A stretch of 64,000 bases of DNA from Dallia pectoralis (Eukaryota > Chordata > Actinopteri > Esociformes > Umbridae), in the NCBI GenBank assembly GCA_029465975.1, contig CM055730.1, forward strand, positions 24,550,344 through 24,614,343, given 5' to 3'. The position numbers were made by a program, and so were the translations under genes. The notes beneath the pieces were generated by a model. It searched no databases, had not been told where the DNA came from, and saw nothing but the letters and a program-made list of their open reading frames with translations. The first letter of the stretch is position 1, and every line of letters begins with the position of its first letter. Positions 51,051 through 63,440 of this stretch are shown here, in pieces.

Positions 51051-52165
51051 TTGCCCCCTTAACTTAATGGATCCCTATTCCTTATATTGCCATTGTCATT
51101 TTTTGGCCTCCTGAAAGGCTCTGGCCAAAACAGGTGCAATTTAGGAATATCAAATGTGATGAAGTTGTGCTTTCAATATATGCATATTGAATTATTATTA
51201 TTGTGAAATGCATAGAGCTTTACAGTTTGCTTTACGCCATTAAAGTCATCTCTTTTTCATTCTCATTTTATTTGTTCTCAATGTATTTATTTGAAATCTG
51301 TGACCTAAAATGATGATTTACATGCTTCTCCCATCTTTCCTTTTCTCCTTTTTATAACAATTGGGGAGAGAGGAGGGGCATCAAAGGAAAAGCAGGGATA
51401 TCTGGCTTTATCACTCAGTGGCATTTCAGGAGTGGTAGTAGCAAGATGTATGCAATGGAGATCTTCCCATTTGGTGAATGGAGGAGTTTCTTCTCAACTA
51501 CCCACTGAGTGACACATTTCAAACCACAAAGCAACAGAGGGCAGTGTCGGGCCAGTTCAGAAATGTCTGAACCCTACAAACAAAAAAGTATACAGCATCA
51601 AATCAATGGAGAATAATTTCAAATGTGCTTTAGTAAAATCTGACACAATTATTTTATATTTGGAGATAATTAACCAAATTTGCACTCATGACTACCATTT
51701 TAGGAAAATAATAATACAGTAGATTTTCTTTAACGCTGTTGTTTCTACTAAGCATGCGTATACGATTAGTTTTGTCATTGTGTCAGGACAGTGAAAGCTG
51801 AGTTAATGATGATTATTGAATATGAACAAGCTGCAGACAGAGCTTCTCGTGTTATCTATCTGTTCGAGGCGTTTCAGTTCATTGTTTATTATACATACAT
51901 ATTATACACATTTCTTTTTTAGAGGTCTGAAGGTCAGTTTGGGACTCAGAGCAGATCTGGCACAGCGGCTAGGAGAATAGGCCCCTCGAGGAGCAAAGGT
52001 GAATGGAATGGACAGATCCGCTGCTAACCCTGCTGGACCCTCCTCGCTACAGCTGATAAAAGACAATTTACTTGAATTTCTAGAGATTTGGCCAGCATTC
52101 TGCCGACAAATGTTAGATCTCGATATCTGGAATTGGATATCTGGTAAATGAAAAACAAGATCTAT
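51051..52165. other. No gene seen
   Basis: Non-coding. No transposon borders recognised. Confidence 0.45.
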
Positions 52166-53670
52166 GAATTAAAGCTGCAAGCAGCATTGGCCGTGTTTCA
52201 ACAGAATGTTACAATTGTACTTGTTGCGCCACTTTATTGTGGAGCAACCCCATCTAAAGTGATGACATTTTCTATTATGGGTTAACAAACAGACAGATAG
52301 CTTTATGGGATAGCTATGTGAAAATGGGCCACTTTTAACTAGATGTCCTCTTGTTGTTTTATGCCACTTTGTTGAATTTTGACCTACAGACTTGACCATT
52401 GACATGCTGGGGTATGACATACTAGTGTATGTTAATATCCTCTGTCCAATCAAGTTGAAGTGTAATTCAAATAACAGTATTTAAGTAATATGCTTACATG
52501 CTCACAACCATTGCCGCTTAGAGAAGGTTCTGAACAAATGTACTATTTATACAATATCCACAATGGCGAGGAACCCGTAACGGCGCACACTATGAGTCCC
52601 AATTGCAAAAATGTTTCTTGTGAGGAGATGAACACATGTACCAATTTACATGACTCTATGTCACATGGGGTGGGTGTGGCGAGCTTACAAAGGTGAAAAT
52701 TTTGAGGCTTATAACAGCGCCACCATGAGGCTGATTTGCACGTCCTTCTACCATCAGTTGTGGCCTTTGGGCCTGTAGTAGCCTGCAAAGGCGGGCCTTA
52801 TTGAGCCATTTTTCTCCTGGGAAATGGCTGAAATTACATTTTGACACATATCCTGAAATACCGAAAAAACTTGGAGGCGGAGTTAATGAGTCCCAATTGA
52901 AAATATGTTCCTTGGGAGGACGTAAACCAATTTTCCAATTTACACGACTCTGTCACATGGGGAGGGTGTGGTGAGCATAACGTTTCAAACTTTGGAGGCT
53001 TATTATTGCGCCACCATGAGGCCGATTTGCACGTCCTTCTACCATCAGTTGTGGCGCTTGGGCCTGTAGTAGCCTGTAAGGATGGGCCTTATTGTGCCAT
53101 TTTATCTAATGGGAAATGGCTAAAAGGTCATTTTGGCACATATCCTGAAATACCGAAAAAACTTGGGGGCGGAGCTATTGGGTCCCAATTGCAAATATGT
53201 TCCTTGAGAGGTCGTGAACCAATGTACCATTTAACATAATTCCACGTCAAACAGAAAAGCCTGCGTGAGCTGGCAAAGGTCAAATGCTCAACATCGCCCC
53301 CTTGTGGTCAATCAAACAATGCTTGCACGTGCTTGGTCCTGTCAAGGTTCTGAACAAGTGTACCAAGTTGCACTGTAATACGATCAACCGTGTGTCCGTA
53401 ACACGCATAGGCTACATGTACAAAAACACGCCACCTTGAGGTTTTGGGTGTCTATAGTGCCCCCATTTTGGGGCCTGCTGACTTGGCCTATACATCTTTT
53501 ACAGACATTGGTCTGTTGAAGCTATTGTTCGAAGGACGTAAAGATTGGACATTCGGTGCCAGAGAAGAAGCGATTAAGGCTATTATTACAAAATCCAAAA
53601 TGGCGGAAAATCCATCATGGCGGATTAATAAAGCCTTAAACAACAGACAAAGTGTAATTTAGCGAAGTTT
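52166..53670 (+). repeat. Fish dispersed repeat with internal 291-bp tandem units
   Basis: It opens with 'gaattaaagctgcaagcagc', a very common start of a fish dispersed repeat. 'caccatgagg' followed by 'gatttgcacgtccttctacc' occurs at 52721 and 53012 (291 bp apart), and 'gtcccaatt' blocks at 52596, 52890 and 53182 show the same spacing. Frames across it are not conserved. Confidence 0.8.
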
Positions 53671-54650
53671 GAGCGGTTGCTGCTTCTATAAGCGCCTCCG
53701 GTTGCAAAAGTGAACAAAGCAGGTTTACGTAGAAAATACATTAACATTACAATATTCACTTTTTCTTTTTTTCTTTGTTAAGGTCATGCACTCTCAGCGA
53801 CTAAGAATCCACCTTGTTTTAAACTATTTTTTCCATACTCAAATAAAGAACTCATACAAATAACATGTGTTTCTCTCTAGTTGTATGTCTTGGACATGAC
53901 TACACAGAACAAAGTTGTACGCATCAAGAGATTTGTACGGTTTTAACTTCTCCCGGGTATAAACGCTTGGAGTTTCAATCAGGTTATTATATATTTCCGG
54001 CTACTGAATGCTAGGCAATTTCGTTTCGTCGTTTAACCATATACAGGGCGCTATGCCATAAGGATCTGTAATACGTATTCCACACATTAATGTCAATTTT
54101 GTTAAATAACAGTGCTTATCGCTGGGTGACAGGTTGTTGTAGTAAGCGGAGTACATTTTGAAAAGATTGTTAGCTTAACGATTCTTCTTTTGAATTATTT
54201 CAATATAGCTAGATACTCTCTGCCGTGTTTTCTGCAGCCAAGATGCGCGCGCAACCCGAATGTTTACAAACATATTATTGGTCTAAATGTTAGCCAGTGA
54301 CACACTCCATTTCAGTCGTCGTGTTTAGTACCTATGCTGTCCTCACTGAAGGTTGTTGCAGGCAACATTATATTCTCCAAGGAACAGGCAGGTTGTTGTG
54401 TTTGGCAGGATTTAATTAAGGAAAATAGCATTCAATTTGTAAAACTAGAAAAAGAACACAAAAACAAACACATTAAGTATCTTTGTATGGACCAAATATC
54501 TCTTGTACATTTGAAGATAATTATTGATATAAATCAACATAAACTGGTGCTTAAGATAATGTTTTATCATCTGTAAATATTCCTTACGCAAGCACCAGTG
54601 CTTTAAAGACTAACGATTGAACACATACATGTGTAGCTGACAATTAACTA
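53671..54650. other. No confident gene
   Basis: An open frame at 54334-54576 (80 codons) has no recognisable domain. 'agatgcgcgcgcaac' near 54240 is a short CpG patch. Confidence 0.35.
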
Positions 54651-54977
54651 ACATTCTCAAACATCCTATACTCGAACCAAATAAATATTAACATAAACAT
54701 GTTAATATAACTGTAAATGGCAGATAACTTACGGATGAAGCCGGTTTGTGAACTTTAAGACACAGGATTAAGTGGATGTGTACATTGTGATGCTCCCTCT
54801 CTGAAGCCATGAGGAAAAGGAACTTTCTATACATCACTTCCTCTTTTCTGCCACTACTTACAATGACCACTAGGGGTGGAAAAAGCCATACAACAAAACC
54901 ATTACACTGATTCCATTACACTCTCCGCCTGGCATATTAAGAAAAATGCCACTTTACCATATCAACCCAAGTTCTAT

Positions 54978-55349
54978 TCAAATCAAGGTCTGTCCTGGGA
55001 AATAGCCGTTTATGAAGCTTGAGGAAGTCATGGTTTCGAAAACCTCAATATGAATTGCCCGCGTGGACATACATGTGAACAAAACTGCCCACCTTTTATC
55101 TCTGGATTGGCCACCTCTGGTACGACGTGTGATGACTTCCCATGGCCCAAAAACGTCCAGTCCGACATACGAGAATGGAGGGTCAACCTGCAGGCGCTCC
55201 ATAGGTAAATCAGACATTTGCTGCTGCTCTGTTTTTCCTCGCAACTTTTTGCATATGACACACCTATGAATGCAGCTGCTGATGAGACGTTTTCCTCCTA
55301 CTACCCACAGACCACTAGCTTTCATGTTGCACACATTTGATGATGACAT
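54978..55349 (-). pseudogene. BEL/Pao integrase N-terminal region
   Basis: The minus strand encodes the zinc-binding part and core start: CVICKKLRGKTEQQQMSDLP, PFSYVGLDVFGPWEV (first catalytic D) and LFTCMSTRAIHIEVFETM. It ends in a stop after GQTLI, so the rest of the core is missing. The upper end runs on towards the gap. Confidence 0.9.
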
Positions 55350-55379
55350 GCTCTGCTTTAGTGATGTCAGCCACCGTCA

Positions 55380-55879
55380 NNNNNNNNNNNNNNNNNNNNN
55401 NNNNNNNNNNNNNNNNNNNNNNNNNNNNNNNNNNNNNNNNNNNNNNNNNNNNNNNNNNNNNNNNNNNNNNNNNNNNNNNNNNNNNNNNNNNNNNNNNNNN
55501 NNNNNNNNNNNNNNNNNNNNNNNNNNNNNNNNNNNNNNNNNNNNNNNNNNNNNNNNNNNNNNNNNNNNNNNNNNNNNNNNNNNNNNNNNNNNNNNNNNNN
55601 NNNNNNNNNNNNNNNNNNNNNNNNNNNNNNNNNNNNNNNNNNNNNNNNNNNNNNNNNNNNNNNNNNNNNNNNNNNNNNNNNNNNNNNNNNNNNNNNNNNN
55701 NNNNNNNNNNNNNNNNNNNNNNNNNNNNNNNNNNNNNNNNNNNNNNNNNNNNNNNNNNNNNNNNNNNNNNNNNNNNNNNNNNNNNNNNNNNNNNNNNNNN
55801 NNNNNNNNNNNNNNNNNNNNNNNNNNNNNNNNNNNNNNNNNNNNNNNNNNNNNNNNNNNNNNNNNNNNNNNNNNNNNNN
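55380..55879. other. Assembly gap, exactly 500 N
   Basis: A run of exactly 500 N inside the BEL/Pao element. The missing RT/RNase H would need well over 1.5 kb, so the gap length is not real or the element is deleted. Confidence 0.99.
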
Positions 55880-56450
55880 CAGATTCTACTGTGAAATCAT
55901 GAGCTTTTCTACCAGTTGTTTCCACTGTACCTGCACAGGTTTTGAGTGTGTAGGTTACTGCTGCTCCTTTGAGGTTGAACATGTCAAAAAACTCAGACCT
56001 AGCCAATGACACGTTGCTCTGATCGTCCAAAATGGCGTACATTTTTCTCTGTAGATTGCGATGACCGTTGGGGTACACATTTACGAGGCAGATCTTCGAG
56101 CAGGATTTGCCTTTGAAGCCCTCACCACATACCTCAGTACACCTGGATGTGACATCTGGCTGCCTTGCGTCCTCTCTCTCCCCGCCGTTCTCTGATGAAG
56201 GGGAAGATCCTGGCTGTGACTGTGGAGCCGGACCAGGGTGAAGAGCAGAAAGGTGTCTGTTGCTGTCACACTCAGTACATTTGATGGGTATTTCACAGAA
56301 TCTTGCTTGGTGATTAGTCGACGCACAACAGCGAAAGCATATATTATTGTCCTTCAACAATTTCTTTCTGTCATCGAGACTCATTTTCCTGAAACCTCTG
56401 CATTCCTTCAGTGAATGGGGTTTGTTGTGCATTGGGCATTGCCTGTCAGG
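55880..56450 (-). pseudogene. BEL/Pao zinc-knuckle and aspartic protease region
   Basis: The minus strand encodes MHNKPHSLKECRGF, paired CCHC knuckles (ICFRCCASTNHQARFC and CTECDSNRHLSALH), a Ser/Pro-rich linker, then YAILDDQSNVSLA, where the protease D-D/Q-S region is recognisable. Upstream gag is missing: a stop lies shortly before the first knuckle. Confidence 0.88.
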
Positions 56451-56717
56451 GTTTTTGTTTTAGGTATTGTATCCGCTAGTGATATACTTGTTTTATGTAC
56501 AGAGATGGGCTTCTCTTTCTTGTAGGAGTTTGTAGAAAGAGTGGGCTGGTTAAAGCTGGGGTCATTTCTCTCTTCAGCTTCCCTGCAGATGAACCCTTTG
56601 AAGAAGCAGAAAGGAGGAAAAGCAACACTATATTCTCTCTTGTATTTTGACTACTTACAATGACCACTAGGGGTGGAAAAAGCCATACAACAAAACCATT
56701 ACACTGATTCCATTACA

Positions 56718-56993
56718 GTACCTGTTTGGCGCGTCTCACCTGTCACGTCTCTATTCCCAACCATTCCCGACCCCTGAAACCAAACCAAAGGTTGGACAAC
56801 TTGGTCAGTTAGTAATAGAATATTCTACAACAATCTGATGGGGAGCCTAAACAGATGTACGACTATGAATGTTTGTTGAATATCGAATATAAAACTGATT
56901 TCTCCTCGGTCCAACATGCTGCATTGAATGAGAAACTGTTTTATGTGCTGTTCGCACATTAGTTTAATCATTTCTGACATTGCATTATAGGTG
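56718..56993. other. No gene seen
   Basis: Non-coding spacer before the duplicated block. Confidence 0.5.
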
Positions 56994-59382
56994 AGGTTAA
57001 GAAACATGTTTCCCACTTTCAAAATAGGCTTTTTCTTATGTCACATGTGTCAACATTTTCCACACAGTAAATGGGTAATGAGCGGTTATTCCAACTGAAA
57101 ACATGTTTTTCAGCATTTAAAATAAAGCTGTTTTTGTACTTTTACTCTTTTCTACAGCATATTCTTAATTTCCTAAAAGTTCAGTTTCGGTAATAATGAA
57201 AAAGTGTTCCCCACATCCAAATTAAGCTTTTTCCTATTTCACACAATTTGTCTTATCTACTCACTGTATTGTTACTAAGTCGTTTTTCTAGATTTAAACA
57301 CGTTTTTTAGCATCTTTCTGAAGAAGCAGTACAGTCACTTTTAACTGAGCTTATTTTGACCAGAAACAGTTGTATGTGCTGTTTGCACTTTTTACATAAG
57401 TTTAATCATTTCTGACGTTGCCTTTTCATTAAGGTTAAAAAACATGTTTCCCCCTTTCAAATTAGTGTCAATATTATCTACTCAGTAAATGTGTAATGAG
57501 CAGATATTCTGACTGAAAACATGTCTTTCAGCATTTCAAAAAAATCTGTTTTTTAAAGAGATTTGTATGCATAGGATTTTTTTTCTGAGTGGTTGCTAGG
57601 GCGTTGCTAGGCGGTTGCGAAGGTTTTTTGGGTGGTTACTATGGTGTTGCTAGGCGGTTGCTAAGGTATTCTGGGTGGTTGCCAGGGCGTTGCTAGGCGG
57701 TTGCTATGGTATTTTGGGTGGTTGCTATGGTGTTGCTAGGCGGTTGCTAAGGTATTCTGGGTGGTTGCTAGGGCGTTGCTAGGCGGTTGCTAAGGTATTT
57801 TGGGTGGTTGCTAGGGTGTTGCTAGGTGGTTGCTAGGCAGTTGCTAGGGTGTTATGGGCGGTTGCTAGGGCGTGGCTTAATAGCTTCACAGTGATCCTGA
57901 GAGACCGATTGGTCGTCTGAGTAAAATGAGCCTGCCCACTTGTCTCTATGTTCCTATGCAATTTACCATAGTAGGAGAAACACATGCATTTCATGGGCCG
58001 TCCTTCACCATAGTAAGTCGATGGGGCAACTTTGGGCAGCTCCTGCCCCCCAGGGGTGCAACTTTTACCCCATTGTGAGGTATGTTCTTACAGAGCCTGT
58101 CAAGTTCTTCAAATGTGTCAAATTTCACGTTTCTGCGAAATCCTCGCTCAGAGTTATGACCTGTCAAACGTTTTTCGCAATGAAAGTCTATGTGTTTTTT
58201 CCGCCCGTTTTTCACCCCTGGGGCGAACATCGTAACCCTGGTCGCTTATAAAAGTCATAGCACACCATTCCAGAATAATCCGTACGATTTGACACTTCAT
58301 TCATGGGTCTGTGACAAAAACTGCGGGGGAGTAGCAAACCGAAAAAAAGTGGAAGAAGCAGAATAATAATAATAATGAGCAATAACAATAGTGATGCCTT
58401 GCCATTGGCAAGCACCACTAACTAGAATGTACATTTCCAGAAGAAAAATGTGAAGTGGTGCTTGCAGTGTCAAAACTCACCGCTCGGTTGTTAAGAGTGT
58501 TGTACATGATGGGCTTTGCAAGATGGTTGCTAGGGTGTTCTGGGTGGTTACTCTGGTGTTGCTAGGTGGTTCCTAGGGTATTCTGGGAGGTTGCTAGGGC
58601 GTTGCTAGACGGCTGCTAAGGTATTTTGGGTGGTTACTATGGTGCTGCTAGGTGGTTGCTAGGGTATTCAGGGTGGTTGCTAGGGCGTTGCTAAGGTATT
58701 TTGGATGGTTACTATGGTGTTGCTAGGTGGTTGCGTGGGTATTCTGGGTGGTTGCTAGGGCGTTGCTCGGCGGTTGCTAAGGTATTTTTTGATGGTTACT
58801 ATGGTGTTGCTAGATGGTTGTGAGGGTATTCTGGGAGGTTGCTAGGGCGTTGCTAGGCGATTGCTAGGGCGCTGCTAGGCGGTTGCTAGGGTATTTTGGG
58901 TGGTTACTATGGTGTTGCTAGGTGGTTGCTAGGGTATTCTGGGTGGTTGCTAGGGCGTTGCTAGGCGGTTGCTAGGGGTTCTGGGTGGTTGCTAGGCGGT
59001 TGCTAGGGTATTATGGGTGGTCGCTAGGGTGTTGCTAGGTGGTTGCTAGGGTATTCTGGGTGGTTGCTAGGGCGTTGCTAGGCGGTTGCTAAGGTATTTT
59101 GGATGGTTACTATGGTGTTGCTAGGTGGTTGCTAGGGTATTCTGTGTGGTCGCTAGGGCGTTGCTAGGCGGTTGCTACAGTATTTTTAAAGGTTAATATG
59201 GTGTGGCTAGGTGGTTGATAGGGTATTTTGGGTGGTTGCTATGGTGTTGCTAGGTTGTTTATAGGGTATTTTGGGTGACTGATAGGGTGTTCAGGGTGGT
59301 TGCTAGGGCTTTGCTAGATGGTTGCTAGGGTATTCTCGGTGATTGCTAGGGCGTTGCTAGGCGGTTGCTAAGGTTTTTTTTT
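56994..59382. repeat. First copy of a recent 2389-bp tandem duplication
   Basis: Nearly identical to 59383-61771 over its whole length, including a 900-bp unique-looking start, a minisatellite block, a 520-bp non-repetitive island (57905-58440) and more minisatellite. Only a handful of differences are visible. Confidence 0.95.
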
Positions 59383-62300
59383 AGGTTAAGAAACATGTTT
59401 CCCACTTTCAAAATAGGCTTTTTCTTATGTCACATGTGTCAACATTTTCCACACAGTAAATGGGTAATGAGCGGTTATTCCAACTGAAAACATGTTTTTC
59501 AGCATTTAAAATAAAGCTGTTTTTGTACTTTTACTCTTTTCTACAGCATATTCTTAATTTCCTAAAAGTTCAGTTTCGGTAATAATGAAAAAGTGTTCCC
59601 CACATCCAAATTAAGCTTTTTCCTATTTCACACAATTTGTCTTATCTACTCACTGTATTGTTACTAAGTCGTTTTTCTAGATTTAAACACGTTTTTTAGC
59701 ATCTTTCTGAAGAAGCAGTACAGTCACTTTTAACTGAGCTTATTTTGACCAGAAACAGTTGTATGTGCTGTTTGCACTTTTTACATAAGTTTAATCATTT
59801 CTGACGTTGCCTTTTCATTAAGGTTAAAAAACATGTTTCCCCCTTTCAAATTAGTGTCAATATTATCTACTCAGTAAATGTGTAATGAGCAGATATTCTG
59901 ACTGAAAACATGTCTTTCAGCATTTCAAAAAAATCTGTTTTTTAAAGAGATTTGTATGCATAGGATTTTTTTTCTGAGTGGTTGCTAGGGCGTTGCTAGG
60001 CGGTTGCGAAGGTTTTTTGGGTGGTTACTATGGTGTTGCTAGGCGGTTGCTAAGGTATTCTGGGTGGTTGCCAGGGCGTTGCTAGGCGGTTGCTATGGTA
60101 TTTTGGGTGGTTGCTATGGTGTTGCTAGGCGGTTGCTAAGGTATTCTGGGTGGTTGCTAGGGCGTTGCTAGGCGGTTGCTAAGGTATTTTGGGTGGTTGC
60201 TAGGGTGTTGCTAGGTGGTTGCTAGGCAGTTGCTAGGGTGTTATGGGCGGTTGCTAGGGCGTGGCTTAATAGCTTCACAGTGATCCTGAGAGACCGATTG
60301 GTCGTCTGAGTAAAATGAGCCTGCCCACTTGTCTCTATGTTCCTATGCAATTTACCATAGTAGGAGAAACACATGCATTTCATGGGCCGTCCTTCACCAT
60401 AGTAAGTCGATGGGGCAACTTTGGGCAGCTCCTGCCCCCCAGGGGTGCAACTTTTACCCCATTGTGAGGTATGTTCTTACAGAGCCTGTCAAGTTCTTCA
60501 AATGTGTCAAATTTCACGTTTCTGCGAAATCCTCGCTCAGAGTTATGACCTGTCAAACGTTTTTCGCAATGAAAGTCTATGTGTTTTTTCCGCCCGTTTT
60601 TCACCCCTGGGGCGAACATCGTAACCCTGGTCGCTTATAAAAGTCATAGCACACCATTCCAGAATAATCCGTACGATTTGACACTTCATTCATGGGTCTG
60701 TGACAAAAACTGCGGGGGAGTAGCAAACCGAAAAAAAGTGGAAGAAGCAGAATAATAATAATAATGAGCAATAACAATAGTGATGCCTTGCCATTGGCAA
60801 GCACCACTAACTAGAATGTACATTTCCAGAAGAAAAAATGTGAAGTGGTGCTTGCAGTGTCAAAACTCACCGCTCGGTTGTTAAGAGTGTTGTACATGAT
60901 GGGCTTTGCAAGATGGTTGCTAGGGTGTTCTGGGTGGTTACTCTGGTGTTGCTAGGTGGTTCCTAGGGTATTCTGGGAGGTTGCTAGGGCGTTGCTAGAC
61001 GGCTGCTAAGGTATTTTGGGTGGTTACTATGGTGCTGCTAGGTGGTTGCTAGGGTATTCAGGGTGGTTGCTAGGGCGTTGCTAAGGTATTTTGGATGGTT
61101 ACTATGGTGTTGCTAGGTGGTTGCGTGGGTATTCTGGGTGGTTGCTAGGGCGTTGCTCGGCGGTTGCTAAGGTATTTTTTGATGGTTACTATGGTGTTGC
61201 TAGATGGTTGTGAGGGTATTCTGGGAGGTTGCTAGGGCGTTGCTAGGCGATTGCTAGGGCGCTGCTAGGCGGTTGCTAGGGTATTTTGGGTGGTTACTAT
61301 GGTGTTGCTAGGTGGTTGCTAGGGTATTCTGGGTGGTTGCTAGGGCGTTGCTAGGCGGTTGCTAGGGGGTTCTGGGTGGTTGCTAGGCGGTTGCTAGGGT
61401 ATTATGGGTGGTTGCTAGGGTGTTGCTAGGTGGTTGCTAGGGTATTCTGGGTGGTTGCTAGGGCGTTGCTAGGCGGTTGCTAAGGTATTTTGGATGGTTA
61501 CTATGGTGTTGCTAGGTGGTTGCTAGGGTATTCTGGGTGGTTGCTAGGGCGTTGCTAGGCGGTTGCTACAGTATTTTTAAAGGTTAATATGGTGTGGCTA
61601 GGTGGTTGATAGGGTATTTTGGGTGGTTGCTATGGTGTTGCTAGGTTGTTTATAGGGTATTTTGGGTGACTGATAGGGTGTTCATGGTGTGGTTGCTAGG
61701 GTATTTTTGCTAGATGGTTGCTAGGGCTTTGCTAGATGGTTGCTAGGGTATTCTCGGTGATTGCTAGGGCGTTGCTAGGCGGTTGCTAAGGTTTTTGGGT
61801 GGTTGCTAGGGCGTTGCTAGGTGGTTGCTAGGGTATTCAGGGTGGTTGCTAGGGCGTTGCTAGGCGGTTGCTAGGGGTTCTGGGTGGTTGCTAGGCGATT
61901 GCTAGGGTATTATGGGTGGTTGCTAGGGTGTTGCTAGGCGGTTGCTAGGGTATTCTGGGTGGTTGCTAGGGCGTTGCTAGGTGGTTGCAGAGATATACTG
62001 GGTGGTTGCCAGGGTATTGCTAGGCGGTTGCTATGGAATTTTGGGTGGTTGCTATGGTGTTGCTAGGCGGTTGCTAAGGTATTCTGGGTGGTTGCTAGGG
62101 CGTTGCTAGGCGGTTGCTAAGGTATTCTGGGTGGTTGCTAGGGCGTTGCTAGATGGTTGCTAGGGTATTCAGGGTGGTTGCTAGGGCGTTGCTAGGCGGT
62201 TGCTAGGGGTTCTGGGTGGTTGCTAGGCGATTGCTAGGGTATTATAGGTGGTTGCTAGGGTGTTGCTAGGCGATTGCTAGGGTATTCTGGGTGGTTGCTA

Positions 62301-63440
62301 GGGCGTTGCTAGGCGGTTGATATGGTATTTTGGGTAGTTGCTATGGTGTTGCTAGACGGTTGCTAGGGTATTTTGGATGGTTGCTGGGGGCGATACTAGG
62401 TGGTTGCTAGGGTGTTATGGGCGGTTGCTAGGGCGTTGCTAGGCGGTTGCTAAGGTATTCTGTGTGGTTGCTAGGGCGTTGCTAGGCGGTTGCTAAGGTA
62501 TTCTGGGTGGTTACTATGGTGTTGCTAGGTGGTTGCTAGGGTATTCTGGGTGGTTGCTAAGGCGTTGCTAGGCGGTTGCTAGGGGGTTCTGGGTGGTTGC
62601 TAAGCGGTTGCTAGGGTATTGTGGGTGGTCGCTAGGGTGTTGCTAGCCGGTTGCTAGGGCGTTGCTAGGCGGTTGCTAGGGGGTTCTGGGTGGTTGCTAG
62701 GCGGTTGCTAGGGTATTATGGGTGGTTGCTAGGTTGTTGCTAGGCGGTTGCTAAGGTATTCTGGGTGGTTGCTAGGGCGTTGCTAGGTGGTTGCTAGGGT
62801 ATTCAGGGTGGTTGCTAGGGCGTTGCTAGGCGGTTGCTAGGGGGTTCTGGGTGGTTATTATGGTGTTGCTAGGTGGTTGCAGAGGTATTCTGGGTGGTTG
62901 CTAGGGCGTTGCTAGGTGGTTGATATGGTATTTTGGGTAGTTGCTATGGTGTTGCTAGGCGGTTGCTAAGGTATTTTGGATGGTTGCTGGGGGCGATACT
63001 AGGTGGTTGCTAGGGTGTTATGGGCGGTTGCTAGGGCGTTGCTAGGCGGTTGCTAAGGTATTCTGGGTGGTTGCTAGGGCATTGCTAGGCGGTTGCTAAG
63101 GTATTCTGGGTGGTTGCTAGGGCGTTGCTAGGCGGTTGCTAAGGTATTCTGGGTGGTTGCTAGGGCGTTGCTAGGTGTTTGCTACGGTATTCAGGGTGGT
63201 TGCTAGGGCGTTGCTAGGCGGTTGCTAGGGGGTTCTGGGTGGTTGCTATGCGGTTGCTAGGGTATCATGGGTGGTTGCTAGGGTGTTGCTAGGTGGTTGC
63301 TAGGGTATTCTGGGTGGTTGCTAGGCGGTTGCTACGGTATTTTGGATGGTTACTATGGTGTTGCTAGGTGGTTGCAGATGTATTCTGGGTGGTTGCTAGG
63401 GCTTTGCTAGGCGGTTGCTATGGTATTTTGGGTGGTTGCC
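57575..63440 (+). repeat. GTTGCTAGG minisatellite field (about 43-bp higher-order unit)
   Basis: Variants of GGTTGCTAGGGCGTTGCTAGGC joined to 'ggttgctaaggtattctgggt' repeat for about 4.9 kb in total. Two 520-bp islands of a fish dispersed repeat and the duplicated starter block at 59383-59965 interrupt it. The plus strand is strongly G+T rich. Frames in it are not genes. Confidence 0.97.
59383..61771. repeat. Second copy of the 2389-bp tandem duplication
   Basis: 'aggttaagaaacatgtttccc' restarts at 59383 exactly 2389 bp after 56994. Differences from copy 1 include one extra A near 60833, C/T changes near 61410 and 61540, and about 27 extra bases near 61690. Confidence 0.95.

Larger units (their letters stand above)
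54660..56717 (-). mobile_element. BEL/Pao LTR retrotransposon remnant with an assembly gap
   Basis: Minus-strand gag zinc knuckles, protease and integrase occur in BEL/Pao order. A 67-bp block (TGTAATGGAATCAGTGTAAT... on the minus strand) is identical at 56717-56651 and 54920-54854, as expected of the starts of two LTRs. The second is preceded by a purine tract (GGCGGAGAG). Beyond 67 bp the two diverge completely, so at least one LTR is rearranged. RT and RNase H would fall in the gap. Confidence 0.8.

Noticed and set aside
54334..54576. 80-codon frame as a gene
   Set aside because: No domain, no neighbouring splice signals or promoter; the first part mixes with repeat-like sequence.
57940..58418. 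Small frames repeated at 57940-58418 and 60329-60807
   Set aside because: Identical because of the 2389-bp tandem duplication; they overlap on both strands in a dispersed repeat and show no protein family.
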